64,000 nt of DNA from Sphingomonas mucosissima. Lineage in GTDB: Bacteria > Pseudomonadota > Alphaproteobacteria > Sphingomonadales > Sphingomonadaceae. The translations under genes were made by a program, and so were the position numbers. The stretch covers positions 124,001-188,000 of the forward strand of contig NZ_NBBJ01000003.1 in assembly GCF_002197665.1 (NCBI RefSeq). The letters run 5' to 3'. Shown here piece by piece: positions 63,243 through 64,000 of this stretch; position 1 is the first letter of the stretch, and every line of letters starts with the position of its first letter. The notes below the pieces were generated by a model. It was not told the origin of the DNA and searched no databases. It saw only the letters and a list, made by a program, of their open reading frames with translations.

Positions 63243-64000
63243 ATGTCATGCCGCGCCGCCGCGGCGCTGGCCGTGCAATCGGCACCGCCGCCTTGGTCGC
63301 GCTGCTCGCCGCCTGCACGCCGCCCGATACTGCGCCGCAGCTCAGCCAAAAAGCACCGCTGGACCTTGGCCTCACCGGCGCCCCGATGCCGGCGATCGAT
63401 CCAAGCTGGTGGACGGCGTTCGGCGATCCGCAGCTCGACCGTATTGTCGCGGACGCGCTCAGCGGCAGCCCCGATCTCGATGCCGCGCTCGCGCGCGTCC
63501 GCCAGGCGCAGGCCGTGATAGCTCGCCGCGAGGCCGAAACAGGGCCGGAAATCACCGCGGACGCCAATGCGCAGGCCGCGCGTCTCTCCGGCCGCTACAC
63601 CATTCCACCCCCCTTCGGCGGCAGCGTCCGCTTCCTCGGCACGGCGCAGGCAAACCTGTCGTGGAACCTCGACCTGTTCGGTCGCCAGCGCGCCGCCATC
63701 GAGGGCGCCCGCGCCTCGCTCACCGCCGCCACCTATGACGCTGATGCCGCACGGCTGATGCTCGCTGGCTCAATCGTCACGACCTATGCCGAAGTCGCCC
63801 GTGCCGAGCGCATCGCCGCGCTCGCCCGCCAGACGATCGCCACCCGCGAGCGTGCCGTGCGCCTCGTTAACACGCGGGCGCGCAACCAGCTCGCCAGCCA
63901 ACTTGACGTTCAAGCCGCCACCACCCTGCTCGCCCAGGCACGCGTTGCGCTGACCCGAGCGGAGGCGGCACGCGTCATTGCCGTTGATGCGCTGGCGGCG
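63230..64000 (+). CDS. RND efflux outer-membrane lipoprotein (NodT/TolC-like), partial
   Basis: Outer-membrane factor of a tripartite efflux system, cut by the window edge; 257 codons are visible. The signal GTAALVALLAACTPP is a lipobox with Cys at residue 29, so it is a lipoprotein. Then PSWWTAFGDPQLDRIVADAL and ALARVRQAQAVIARREAETGPEI are typical NodT-family helical regions. The ATG at 63230 overlaps the MarR stop by 13 nt. The rest of the operon (fusion protein and transporter) is expected beyond 64000. Confidence 0.92.
   Translation, partial: MRRMNVMPRRRGAGRAIGTAALVALLAACTPPDTAPQLSQKAPLDLGLTGAPMPAIDPSWWTAFGDPQLDRIVADALSGSPDLDAALARVRQAQAVIARREAETGPEITADANAQAARLSGRYTIPPPFGGSVRFLGTAQANLSWNLDLFGRQRAAIEGARASLTAATYDADAARLMLAGSIVTTYAEVARAERIAALARQTIATRERAVRLVNTRARNQLASQLDVQAATTLLAQARVALTRAEAARVIAVDALAA

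Overview
The window is dense, GC-rich bacterial chromosome and looks like a Sphingomonas-type alphaproteobacterium. Supporting signs are the gene families, an alphaproteobacterial SOS box (GAAC-N7-GAAC) before imuA-imuB-dnaE2, a general-stress promoter of the EcfG type (GGAAC-N16-CGTT), the cobS/cobT pair, a fused YlxR/L7Ae protein before infB, and a family of short palindromes in the intergenic spaces. No rRNA, tRNA, insertion sequence, prophage or CRISPR array was seen. The assignment rests on gene content only.

Left third (1-21.6 kb): a class I polyhydroxyalkanoate synthase and a phasin are followed by the conserved translation/RNA cluster on the minus strand: rimP, nusA, a 4-OT-like tautomerase, ylxR, infB, rbfA, then tdk, an M50 protease, truB, rpsO and pnp. 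The order is ancestral but it is broken in several places: a GIY-YIG nuclease gene on the opposite strand between nusA and ylxR, a 33-codon holin-like peptide ORF with hairpins between infB and rbfA, and two small plus-strand genes between rbfA and tdk. After rimP come a small stress-type membrane protein and the bkdA1-bkdA2-bkdB genes for the branched-chain 2-oxoacid dehydrogenase.

Middle (21.8-46.4 kb): the SOS mutagenesis cassette imuA-imuB-dnaE2 (with an unusually long ImuB), then a lipid/acyl-CoA neighbourhood: a cytochrome P450 broken by a 1-nt deletion, acyl-CoA thioesterases, an FAH-family hydrolase, acyl-CoA dehydrogenase, thiolase, short-chain dehydrogenase and enoyl-CoA hydratase. 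Among them are a methyl-accepting protein, a DEAD-box helicase, a nitroreductase, a CsbD-like protein and a PQQ-type sugar dehydrogenase lipoprotein.

Right part (46.5-64 kb): UDP-glucose dehydrogenase and an NAD-sugar epimerase beside a decayed stretch, then cobT - sulfotransferase/TPR - cobS. An HxlR-type regulator diverges from a nine-gene run of small detoxification-type proteins (VOC, DUF4287, GST, tandem DUF1428, VOC pair, DHFR-like, AHSA1-like). The window ends with an M16 zinc protease and a MarR regulator followed by a NodT/TolC-type efflux lipoprotein cut by the window edge.

The best leads for something new are a 27-bp asymmetric palindrome family, with two pairs that each span exactly 96 bp, which brackets the GIY-YIG gene, and the holin-like peptide ORF between infB and rbfA, whose near-consensus ribosome binding site abuts a perfect hairpin.
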